This document shows, one piece after another, positions 33,616 through 43,769 of a stretch of DNA of 64,000 nucleotides. Within the stretch, counting starts at the first letter, position 1. Every line of letters begins with the position of its first letter. A model generated the notes under the pieces. That model made no database searches. It was given only the letters and a program-made list of their open reading frames with translations, and was not told where the DNA came from. The stretch is from Conoideocrella luteorostrata (lineage: Eukaryota; Ascomycota; Sordariomycetes; Hypocreales; Clavicipitaceae): the NCBI GenBank assembly GCA_032433595.1, contig JASWJB010000173.1:26649-90648 (forward strand). Reading direction: 5' to 3'. Position numbers and translations under genes: made by a program.

Positions 33616-34303
33616 GACGAATTACGTTTCTAGAGTGGGATGGGGTAGGTGAGGACGACGTAGGATTGTGACGATTGTATCAATGTTGATGGATTTTATT
33701 CGATAAGCCCGGTTCAGGGTATGGAGAAGATTGAGGGATGGAGAGAAGATGCGCCATCAGCACAACACTCGTCGTCCGTCATGGTCCTATATATACATGC
33801 ATAGAATGGAAATGTGCCTTGTCGCACGGAATCGACGATGCTGTCATTTGTCTGAGGCTTGCAAGGGACGCGCAATCAAGCTGTTGATCTCGCGCATGCC
33901 GGAGCGAATGCGAGGCTCTGTGCTGTCGAATCAGACGCCAAGTCTGGTCTAGTGGCAGTTAGATCCGTCGGCAATCGGCTGCTATCCATGTGGCTCGCCA
34001 CACAGCGATTACGTCGTTGTGCTCCGTAGTTGCACTCGGTAGTTTACTCCGTCACTACGAAGGGGTGGCTTGCGGAAAGACACTCACATTCGCACTCGCA
34101 CTCGCACTCGCAGTCGGTTATCAGTTGTCACTTGCAGCCCGCTAACCGTCTTAGAACACCAGATGAGCTCTTGCGATTGATTATATTATACGAGTACTAG
34201 TTATACACCTGTTTTTGGTCGTCTCCATATCCAAGGCTGAACCTGCAGCTCTGCAAACCCCCCCCCCCCCATACTAGAATGAACCCTCAAACTAATAACG
34301 CCC
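33616..34303. other. Intergenic region with hexamer repeat
   Basis: About 690 bp lying upstream of the small ORF and downstream of the protease gene. It includes a tandem CGCACT hexamer run (34085-34117) and a 12-base C-run ending about 34270. No gene is supported. Confidence 0.5.
34085..34117. repeat. Hexamer tandem repeat (CGCACT)
   Basis: About five units of CGCACT/CACTCG with edge variants (CACATT, CAGTCGG), in intergenic DNA. Confidence 0.85.
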
Positions 34304-36040
34304 CTAAGGAAGCTCCTGCAGCCTCGCCTCTGTGGCATTCTGCACCGCCTCCGCAAACATCAATCTCTTGTTATCCAGATCAAACACCGTGTAGGCCGCC
34401 GAAAAGAACGGGTAGCCCAGTGATGTCAGCTGGTCCTCCTGCGACCTCGCGCCGATGGCCAGCTCACACTTGCCGCTATTCTTGTCCTTCTCGTCGAATA
34501 GACCTGGCGTGATGACCGTTTGGCTGAGTGGCACCGAGACTTTGGTCTTGTCGCCGTTGAACCCGAAGACCAGCTTGTTATTAGGGTCCATGGCCATGCC
34601 GCAGTCAACAAGGCCGAGGCCGCCTTCCTGGGACAAAGTAGTGCCAAGGGCTCTGGCGAGGGTTTTCACAAAAGAGGGCTCTAATTGAAACCCTACGCCT
34701 CCCGTGTCGAGCAAAGCGAATATTTGTTGTCCGTTTTCATTGCCGTTGCCATTTCCCTTGTTCCCGTTATTGCCATTTTGCTGGTTTTTACCCTGGTTAT
34801 TGCCGTTGCCGTTATTGTTGTTGTTGTTGTTCTTATTATTGTTGTTGTTCTTATTATTGTTGTCGTTTTTATTATTGTTGTCGTTGTTATTATTATTGTC
34901 GTTGTTATCATTGTTGTCGTTGTTATTATTGTTATTGTTATTATTGTTATTATTGTTATTCTTGTTGTTATTCTTGTTCTTGTTATTGCTGTTGTTGTTG
35001 CCGTTGCCGTTGTTGTTGTTGTTATTGTTGTTGTTGTTGCCGTCGTTGTTGTTGTTGTTACCACCGCCACCGTTGTTTCTCTTTTCATTCTCACCACCAC
35101 CCTCAGCCTTACTGCCACCATATTGATACTGTCGAACAGCCGCCTTTCTATTCAAGGCCATAAATTGACCCCAATGACCCTTCTGCGTACTACGCCTCCC
35201 CACGGCGCCACGGTTCCTGCCCTTTTGCCCGTTCATTTCCACATTCATAGAAGACATCTTGACTACAAACTCTGCAAACTTGCCGTCATCAGATGGATCG
35301 ATAGCAACTTCTTGCAGCTGGCCCTTGTACCTCGCTGTGTCGACGCCTCCAAAGACGACGGACCCATTTCCAAATGCTGTTCAGTATATTAGTCAATGGC
35401 CAATGCCACGCAGTAAATCAAACGGGAGTTAACGGCTGTACTCACGCCTAGGACTCAACACCACACTAAATACATTGCTCTTAATAGCGCCAGCCTCCTT
35501 CATCTTAGCCACCAGGTTCACATACTTCTTGTCCGTCGCCTCGTTATCAGGAGGGCCAACTCCGTAGATGGAAAACTGCGGGAAGTCTCCCGGCAGGCTT
35601 CCTTTGTCAGCTAGCGCGACTTGTGCCCCTGGAACGTTATTCTGGCCGAAACTGACAGTCGTTTGAATAAAGCTGCCGGAGAAGCCATCACCCCCCGAAA
35701 AAGTGGCGTTGAAAGCCGAGCCTCGCATATTCCGTACATCTTGGGATTGCGCCGGGTCGAAGTCGCCCAGGACACTGACTTTGGAGTTCCGGCACTGCTG
35801 GTTCGGGAGCTTACATACCGGGCTGCCGGCCTTGGGGATAATCGTATCCGACGAGCCCGAGTCGAATATCCCGGTGATGAGTTGCGGAGGGTTGCCAAAG
35901 CCCATCTCTACGAGAGGCTGGAAAGGTCCTGCTTGGCGGGACTGGAAGTGCTGCACATTGGCGCTGAAGACCTTTGCATTTTGGCAGGAGCATGACTGGG
36001 CGAGGAGGAGGACGATGGGTGCCAACCAGTGGGACCGCAT
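34304..36040 (-). CDS. Secreted aspartic protease with Asn-rich insert
   Basis: Exons 36040-35446 and 35376-34304 joined by a 69-nt intron; 1668 nt, 555 aa. A signal peptide (MRSHWLAPIVLLLAQSCSCQ) starts the protein. The pepsin A1 fold follows: the first catalytic Asp60 in ITGIFDSGSSDTIIP (DSG replaces the usual DTG), the splice-restored PFGNGSVVFGGVDTARYKG, and the second catalytic motif FALLDTGGVG at about residue 420, then LVFGFNGDKTKVSVPL. Between residues about 298 and 412, upstream of the second catalytic loop, is a stretch almost wholly of Asn with Asp, Lys and Gly, encoded by an AAC/AAT microsatellite. The catalytic lobes look intact. It belongs near yapsin/OpsB-like fungal proteases but lacks a visible C-terminal GPI tail, so secretion to the medium or wall is likelier. 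Confidence 0.88.
34735..35088. repeat. Trinucleotide microsatellite coding Asn/Asp/Lys
   Basis: An imperfect run of TTG/TTA and related triplets on the plus strand, AAC/AAT/GAC/AAG on the coding strand, lying inside the aspartic-protease gene. It keeps the coding frame over about 115 codons. Confidence 0.9.
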
Positions 36041-36796
36041 CTTGATGGGTTTAAGTGAGGTGAGGACGTTATTGTATGCTAGAGATTTTATCCTTTTTTG
36101 TCCTTATTTTTTGGATTTTCAACCATACTTCCCCAGAATATATATTCATCGCCTGCATTCAATTCCCCCCCGCTCCCCTTTTGAGGCTCAAGAACAAGCT
36201 CAACCTTCGAAGCAGGCATACTTCTAACCCACAATAACCTTGGACTTGAAGCATATCGACACAGCGCGCATCCCTGCAAGTAAGCGTCGAATCTGGTATT
36301 CGCATTATATTGGAAACCTCCTAATTAGCGTTCGTAAAGCGATAAATATTGAGAAAATTGCCTCATTTGTCTATCTAGCCGTCGAACATCGACAAGTCAA
36401 CCTTGCTGGCCAGCCCTACTCGGGAGTTTCAAACGTCCATTTCCCAAACGGAACGAGTATCATCACACGTGGGACCCGAAACATGCGCCGCATGCCTCGT
36501 CTCAAACCCCACACTTGGGTACAGAGAGCATCAGATAGAAACATGCCAGAAGGGAGAAATCTGGTATCTGTAAACAACATACACTATGTTTGAAAGGATA
36601 AATTGTTCGGCCTGAGTCGTGTGACGTGGACTTGATTAGGCCATTATTCACTTGTGCTGCTGGGATTATGAAGCGTGCTGGAAAAAAAAAAAAAAAAGGT
36701 ACCCGCTGACAAGTCAGAATCGAATTATTAGAATGCACAGTCATGAAAAACTTGTAGTTCATGGACAGCTTGGCGCCTCTATTGCGGTATTGTATG
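36041..36796. other. Intergenic region between GH76 and protease genes
   Basis: About 750 bp between the GH76 stop and the protease start, both minus strand. It contains a 16-base A-run near 36680. No gene is supported. Confidence 0.5.
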
Positions 36797-38723
36797 TTAA
36801 CTCTGTGATAACTCCCAGTACGTCCTCAGCAGAGCCAAACCTCCAGCCTGAGTTTCCACGGTTCTCCCCCTGCCACGATCATTTGGATCTCCAGAACGGG
36901 CTTCCAGTTGGCCGAGAGCCATTTGCGAGGTGTCGCCTGATTCTGCTGAAACGCTGGCGCGCAGATTCGGATCCGGCCGTAGCAAATCCCGGCAGACGTT
37001 GACAGAACTTCTAGAACCGGGCTGCCATGTAACGTTAAGGCCCCAAGTGGCGTCTAGTGGTGTTCCCTCGTTCCGATAATCAGTAATATTGGGCGCTATA
37101 TGGTCTATGCCGTCATTTCGTGCGGTAACGTTGACGTTGTGGAAAATACCGGCTCCCCACCACATACCAAATCGGCCCGTGGCGTCTCGAGTGTCCAGAG
37201 CTGCATCCACATTGTGCTTCACCCAAACTATATAGGCTTGGCATGCTTTATCATGAGAGGCCTGGACCTCGTCAAACTTGTTTTGGTTGAGCTCAGCGCC
37301 GGTCGGCATGCTGACCGGGTCAATTGGGGCGCAGAATGCTGTGAGGTGGTGGAAAAAGATGCCCTTGAATGTTTGACTGTCCTGGGAACAACTGCCACTC
37401 GCGTCGCATCTTTCCTCAAGGATGCCATAGCGACCAATACCTCGCCACGGAGGTAGTTGCCCTTGACGAGGCTCCTTGATGTTGTCGATTGGCGCATTTC
37501 TACGGACATCCCACCCGGTTGCGTTGATTACATTTTGTATGAGATTGTGGCCCTCTTCTAGGTACGATGGACTGCCGGTAACAGTGAACAAGCCTCGCTG
37601 ACCTGTCAGTATTACGCCTTGGTTGTACGTGTAGACCATCTCGTCCCGCTGATCACATTCGACATTACTGGGCTTGCTCATATCAACGTGATACCCATCA
37701 ACATACAGTCCTTGACTGTTGGTCATGTTAACATCTTTAAGCCACTTGTAACCCACGATGGCAGCGGCAAGATATACAGGGTCATTTGTTGGAAAACCCT
37801 TGCTCACAACCCAGGATCCGTTAAACTTGTCATTGGGGAAATTCTCGTACATGGATATCGAAGCCGAGATCCAAAGCTCGTTGGTGATGGCATTTTTGTA
37901 TGGCGTGAGTCTGGGGTTCCATACCATGCCGCCATGGCACAGCGTGGTGTCCCAACCTTTAGTGGCAAAGTCCCAGAATGCGCGAGCTCGTTGGGCAAAA
38001 GTGCACACCCAGTTGTTACCATGCCAGGAAATGGTGCTTACGGCAGCGTCAAGATTGGTAGGCACATTTAAGCACTTTTGCTCCCTTTCTGAATGATGCA
38101 GACTTGAATGAAGATGAACAAACTTGATGGCCTCGAGCCAGCCAAGCACAACCCACAACACATCATCATATGCCTGAAGGGGACAGTGTTAGTATGATAA
38201 AACTCAAGCAGGGGGAGAGAAAGGGGGATATATGGTGGCTTCTCCTCACCTGACCAAGTATAGCGGCAGCATTTTGTCCAAAGAAAGAGAGCGTGATTTG
38301 GGAAAAAACAGTAGATAGCAAATTCTCCTTCTCGTTCCAGTCGGGTCTTTTTTCTGCGGCATAGAGTGATTTGGTCATGGTAATTAGCATGCCGGATATA
38401 ATTGTCTCGACGACAGCCCCTGTCCAGTCGATAGATGCCGGCCACGTGCCATTGACTGGCGCGAAATAACTGTTCTGTAAGACTGCAAGAGCATTAAATG
38501 CATCTTCCAAGACTCTCGGATCGCTTCTTGCACCTGACTTGGCGCCATCTTGACGGTCCAAGAAAAAATCGGCCACCGGCCGGCAGTCATATGGGGCTTC
38601 TTGGTGAAATACCGAGCAGGGTAGAGCTCTGCCGCCAGAAGAGTCGACCACTGCAGGCAATGTGAACAAAACCAGGGCGCCAAAGCGGACGATGATAGAT
38701 ATCGACGGCATCTTAAGTGACAT
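36797..38723 (-). CDS. Secreted GH76 family protein (Dcw1/Dfg5-like)
   Basis: Exons 38723-38250 and 38173-36797 joined by a 76-nt intron; 1851 nt, 616 aa. The start is the ATG of MSLKMPSIS; a second at 38711 is possible. A signal peptide (IIVRFGALVLFTLPAVVDSS) is followed by a GH76 alpha-1,6-mannanase-like domain: ALAVLQNSYFAPVNGTW, QAYDDVLWVVLGWLEAIKF with the adjacent Asp pair that is catalytic in GH76, GGMVWNPRLTPYKNAITNEL, and EMVYTYNQGVILTG. Yeast Dcw1/Dfg5 attach GPI mannoproteins to wall glucan, and bacterial members cut alpha-1,6-mannan. The C-terminus after about residue 540 is hydrophilic with no GPI tail, which differs from Dcw1/Dfg5 and favours a soluble enzyme. It neighbours the secreted aspartic protease on the same strand. 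Confidence 0.88.
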
Positions 38724-40193
38724 TAATACCGAAAGATAGCGCCGTATAACCTCAGCTAGCAACTACAGAGGTATTCACGGCGGGGACGGAACGAGCATTC
38801 TTATAGATGAGTCTGCGCATTTCAAGGTGACTTTATGTATCATGAGACACAAAGGAGCGGAGACGACATGCACGGGAATGCAGCTCACCGTGGCTGGGTT
38901 GAATGGGCAGACTGGCTGACCACCGTCCTCGAGCCGCGTACTCCGTACTTATGTATATAAGCAGGCTCCCGACCGTACGATATTAGTGGTTCCTTGTTCC
39001 TTGATTGTACTACCGGTCACGGATTCGCGGGCGAAGAGGATGGCGGGTGTTCCTGAAATTAGAAATTACTGTAGCACGCGGACTTGACATGTCGGCTTGT
39101 GGCTGGTTGAGCACAGTGGACTGGCTGCATCTGCGGGGATGCATGTTGGTATCGGAGCTAACTTGCGCTGCTTGTCTGTGTGCCACGAGAGCGTCCTTCG
39201 TCTGGTCGATAGTGTCGAAGGATCAGACCAAGGCTATAGTTTGACGTTACCAGACACCAGCAGTTGAGCTTGCGATACAGTACGGGGCCTTGGCAATGAG
39301 ACATTCGAGGAATAGCTCTCGGCGATGCAACGAGGCAGCCTAAAGTTACACTTCATATGCGGAGTATGGACACAGATACATAGCACTCCACGGAGTATGG
39401 AGTAGCCAAGCCACATGGATGATGGGTGCTACTCTCGCGTGACCCGGGGCCACTTCGGGAGGGCAAAGCGACAAAGATGGTTTACGAATGAAAATAGTAT
39501 CATTGATTAAACCTGCATGAAGTTTGAAGATGCGGACGGCATAGTCTACCAACTCCGTAAAGGCAACTGAGTGCATAGATTGGCAGGAGTGATTGCCCGG
39601 CCGGCCTGCCTGATTGCCCTGCTAATGTGCGTCCTCCGCCGCCACCCGCCCGCCAATGGCTGTGTAGTCTCGTCCTCTTCTAGTGGGCCCGCTCGGGACC
39701 GACTGGATCTTGCTGGGGTCTTGGCGATGGTTTGTTTACTTCCGTCCCGAAACGGGAACCCTCCAACCAGCTAGAGCGCGATCCGCTGCTATCCCACAGC
39801 CCACGATTCAATTGACCTTTGCTCCGTCTATCTCTACACCAACTTCCTTGTACCTTCAATGCAAACGCCCACCTCCAGGCCCAGCCTTGACGTTTGCTTT
39901 CGCTCCTGCTCTTGCTCCCGTACAGAGCTTTCCAGTCACTCCTGACTCTGGACGCTGGTCAATTCATGATGAACTGATCAGAACGCCCCGAGTTTTCTCT
40001 TTTGCATGCTCCTTCCTGTTGCTTTAAGATACGGAGTGCCTATCTTCCTTTTTGATCGCGCGCTCTACATATTACACGTAGCTCGACGAGTCTCGAGACA
40101 CGCCGCACATCTATTTGCATCTATCTGCATCTATTTCCACCAACACCCGTCGACTTCTGAGCTCAAGTCTCGCGTACGTCGCGTGATAGAGCC
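38724..40193. other. Divergent intergenic region
   Basis: About 1.5 kb between the start of the GH76 gene and the start of the spindle-pole gene, so it probably holds both promoters. One motif copy sits at 38939, and near variants occur around 39358-39402 and 40030. A short tandem repeat of ATCTATTTGC (about 40110-40135) lies in the leader of the spindle-pole gene. No other gene is supported. Confidence 0.55.
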
Positions 40194-43100
40194 ATGGAGA
40201 CCGACGCGGTAAATCGGTATCGCTCGCGCATTCTTAGAGAAATGAACGCCAACCGCGCAAATCCCTTCAATTCTCCTCCGTCCTCCACCGGTTCCCATGG
40301 CACCGTAACCATGTCCTCACTCTTCTCCGAGCCCGAAGGCGAGTCGACGCGCAGACTCAATGAAGACATTGCTCGAGTTACCGCACCCAGGAAGCCTCCC
40401 GTCAATTTCGAGGCTGCTCACCGCAAATGGCCCGAATACTTCTCCAAGCCCAAGACGAAAAGCCTCCCCATGTTTGACGATATCACCACCGAGACGCGAC
40501 CTCAGAAGTCACAGCCTAAAGAGAACAAACCACCTGCCACAAATGTCAAATTTACGCTCGACGACTCTACCCAAGATATTTGGCCAAGCAATAACAAGAC
40601 CCGTGCCGAAATGCAACCCCGTGTTGACAACGAATCTGACATTTCGTCTATACTTGACAGGTCCCCTGCTAGAATAAAGTCACACTATGGCAACGCCAAA
40701 TCACAGCAGCACAAAAGCCCGCTGTCCAAAGCTCACAAACGAGCACCCTCGGAGCCTGCATTCAATCAGCAGCGTCGATCATCAATAACGGATGCTTTGA
40801 ACCGCCTGCAAAGAGCCTCCCTCAGCCCTACGAATCACAATCAGGATTCTCCTCATATGTCTTCGGCAAAGTCCAGCTTGACGGCAGTAGCAGCTTCCCC
40901 AGGGTCAGTGGCCGCGAGCCCAAGCCATAATGCGTCTAACGCACGATCATTCTTTATGCCAGATGTCTCGCACCTTGGCGACTTTGTTACAGGTACTCTC
41001 AGGTTTAGTGGTTCTATGAAGAATGGAGTCCCTATTTTTGTGAAGCATGGCAGAGTTCATGATTATCAAGAAAGACCGGCCACCGGCGCTCACGCGCAGA
41101 TCGATGGCATCAAGGTGCCTGAGTGCGAGGAGAAAATTTTTGTGTCTATGGATATGATCCGGGACGAAATTGTATCTCTGCAGGCCGCACATGACAAGGT
41201 GCAAGAGTACGCAGAAGGTCTGCAGGTTCAAGTAGAGCGACTGGAAGCCCAACTCAGACATGGTAAATTCGACGGCGGGTATGACGAGAGTGAGAAACTT
41301 CGGGCTCAGAAGAGCAGTAAGTCTTGTCCGCTGCAATGTAAATTAGCTAGCAGACTGCTGACATTATACCTCCAGGACTCGAGTCGGAGGTTGCATCGTT
41401 GCAGACTCGCCTTGATCAAGCTTCTCGCAAGCTTAGCACAACTGAAATCGAGAGCGAATCTCTCGTCCATGAGCGGGACAGAGCAATTAGCAGACTGCAA
41501 GAAGCTTGCGAAGACATCAGCAAACTGACACGAAAACTGGGTGTCCGAGAAAAAGAGCTCTCTACTTCCCAGAAACAGTTGGAGTCCACAGACCAGATGC
41601 GAAAGGAAAATGATATATTGCGCCGTGATCTCGTCTCTCTCAACCACAGTCGTGATGCCCTGGAGCTCGACAACGCCTCTCTTCGTGCTGATAACGAGAA
41701 CCTCCGCAAAGAGCACAAGCGCCTGCGAGATGAGGTTGACTCCATTCGATCTAATAGAGGCGCTCGTGGGGATGACGCGCTCCTGGCTGAACATAGAACT
41801 CTTCGCTCCAACTACGACAAACTCACAGAGGAAAATGAAGACCTTCGCGATAATCTGGATGGGGTTCAGCATGAACTTGATGCTGCACGGGAGCAAATCG
41901 AGACCCTTCAGGCCAAGGCTGATACTATTGCTTTCGAGAAACTTGATTTGCAGGCGGAGAATGAGAGTCTTGCTCGCCATAATGAAAAGTATTTCAACGA
42001 GAACAAACTGCTGCGCCGCGAAAACTCTGGGTTTGAGCGCAGCGTGCATGATCTGCACGAAGAAAACTTGAAGATGAAAGACGAGGTTGACTTTCTGAAG
42101 CAACAGCTCGATCATTGCAGACCGCTTCACAAGGATGATGCCTTCGGTCGCGTCGACGACGAGACAGAAGAGAACATGACTTCGGCGTACTTTGTTCCTG
42201 ATATCACCGTGAAAACAAATGAGTCTCGACCTGCTGCAGAAGTCACGGGGACCAAGGATATGCCTACACTGCCTGAAGTGACTTCCCATGGTTATACTAT
42301 GGAGCAGGAAACTCGAGAAATTTCTAGACGTGCGAGCAGCAGCAGACAAAGATCAAGAAGCAGACCTCGCACGACATCCAAGGGTGTTGCCTTCTCTATC
42401 CCTGAGAGGTCTGCTCTCCGAAACAAGGGAAGTGGCAACACGGCGAATCAGGGGAGCAAGCGCAGACAGGCTGACCAAGGCCCTGCCCCTGCCGCGGCGC
42501 CTCCCACGGGTGAGCCGGATATGACGGGCGAAATCGATGACACAACGGGAGGCTTCCAATCTGATGATTATACGAACCACGATGCTGCTATTTCACTCAA
42601 TTTGTCACTAAAGGATGCTCAATTTCAGTCGTTCAATAGGGATTTGGCTAGCCAAAGCAAAGTGTCCCGTCGTGGAAGTGGTTTGCGACCTATACAGAAG
42701 CACACCTTAGAAGTCGATGTGACTAGCGGAACTCACCAAACTGAAACCTCTCAGTCTTGCCCTGCATTGTCTACCGATGCCCGTCGTGTTTTAGATGGGC
42801 TGTGTAAGCACAGTTGCCGCAATTGTATAGTGTGTAGTCGCATCACATCTCACCGTGGTGTTATTTCTTCGTCCGAAGCCGCATCTGGCAAGAAGCGCGT
42901 TAGTGTTTCTCGCCCTGTTCCTGTAACAGACCGCGATGTCACTGGAGATGACCCAACCATGCGCCCTTCTCAGTCACCCGGTCATGCGCTCGCTCTTGTC
43001 ATCAAGGGTCTCGAGGATGAAGCCGAGCATCTACAACTTGAGCTCACTCGTCTGCAGTCTGAATACAATAGCAGCGACAAGGCTATCGGCCGTCGTGATA

Positions 43101-43333
43101 GGTTGAGCCTTGCGGAATCCATTCGAACGCTTTTGAAACGCATGGAGGTGAAGAATGATCAGATATACAGCCTATATGATGTCTTGGAGGGTCAAAAGGC
43201 CGCTGGACAAGCTATGTCAGAGGAAGAGGTCGAAATGACGGTTCTTAACATCACAGGTATGACGGTGCGTGACGTCACTGGTGGAAGCGAACAATTCACT
43301 TGGGAGGGAATTCAAGAACCCGTTGAAGCATAA
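40194..43333 (+). CDS. PPC89/SnaD-like spindle-pole-body coiled-coil protein
   Basis: Exons 40194-41316 and 41376-43333 (59-nt intron) give 3081 nt, 1026 aa. The N-terminal 250 residues are disordered and rich in Ser, Pro and Asn. From about residue 315 to 640 a long heptad coiled coil runs (RLEAQLRHGK, SKLTRKLGVREKEL, ENLRKEHKRLRDEVD, ENESLARHNEKYFNENK). After a basic linker (about 680-740) there is a Cys/His cluster (CKHSCRNCIVCSRI). The C-terminal segment (EAEHLQLELTRLQSEYN... LKRMEVKNDQIYSLYDVLEGQ) resembles the Cep57 microtubule-binding domain. That layout matches fission-yeast Ppc89 and Aspergillus SnaD, which anchor spindle-pole and septation components. Assignment rests on remembered domain layout, so the symbol is left out. 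Confidence 0.8.
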
Positions 43334-43769
43334 GAACAGCATTATTACTATCAAATGTAACGTATACATCATCTTGCGAACCACGAGCGAAGGAGCATTG
43401 CTTTGAGCAAGGAACATTGGTGGCCCGGCGCGGTCAAAAGGGTGTTTGGAATACATGATGTCTGGATTGATGTCATATCTGGTGTTTTAGGTTGTTTGGC
43501 TTTCTTTTAGGGTTTGCTTTAAGTCGGACAAAGAGGCATGTTGTGGCGTTTTTGGGTAAAAGGATTGATGTTTTGTTTAGGTACATTTCGACTTGTATAT
43601 TGTTAGGATTGTGCCGCACCAAAGCAGTGCATTGAGCATGATAACCACGAACTTCGCGTTTCTCGCTTGTCACTGGTAACTGACGGGTCGAATATTATGT
43701 CCGTGATGATTCAGATGAAAGCAGGTATCCGTTGATGTCTAATATTACGCCGTACAAGTATATAATCAA
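43334..43769. other. Convergent 3' intergenic region
   Basis: 436 bp between stops of the spindle-pole gene and NOC2. No gene was seen; these are probably overlapping 3' UTRs. Confidence 0.6.

Noticed and set aside
34685..35392. 235-codon Val/Ile-rich plus-strand frame
   Set aside because: It is a mirror of the Asn-rich microsatellite in the protease gene. The apparent membrane protein is an artefact of the repeat.
41306..42349. 347-codon frame antisense to the spindle-pole gene
   Set aside because: It lies opposite a strongly supported coiled-coil reading frame. Its Leu/Phe/Ser composition is what the complement of Glu/Lys-rich coiled coil gives.
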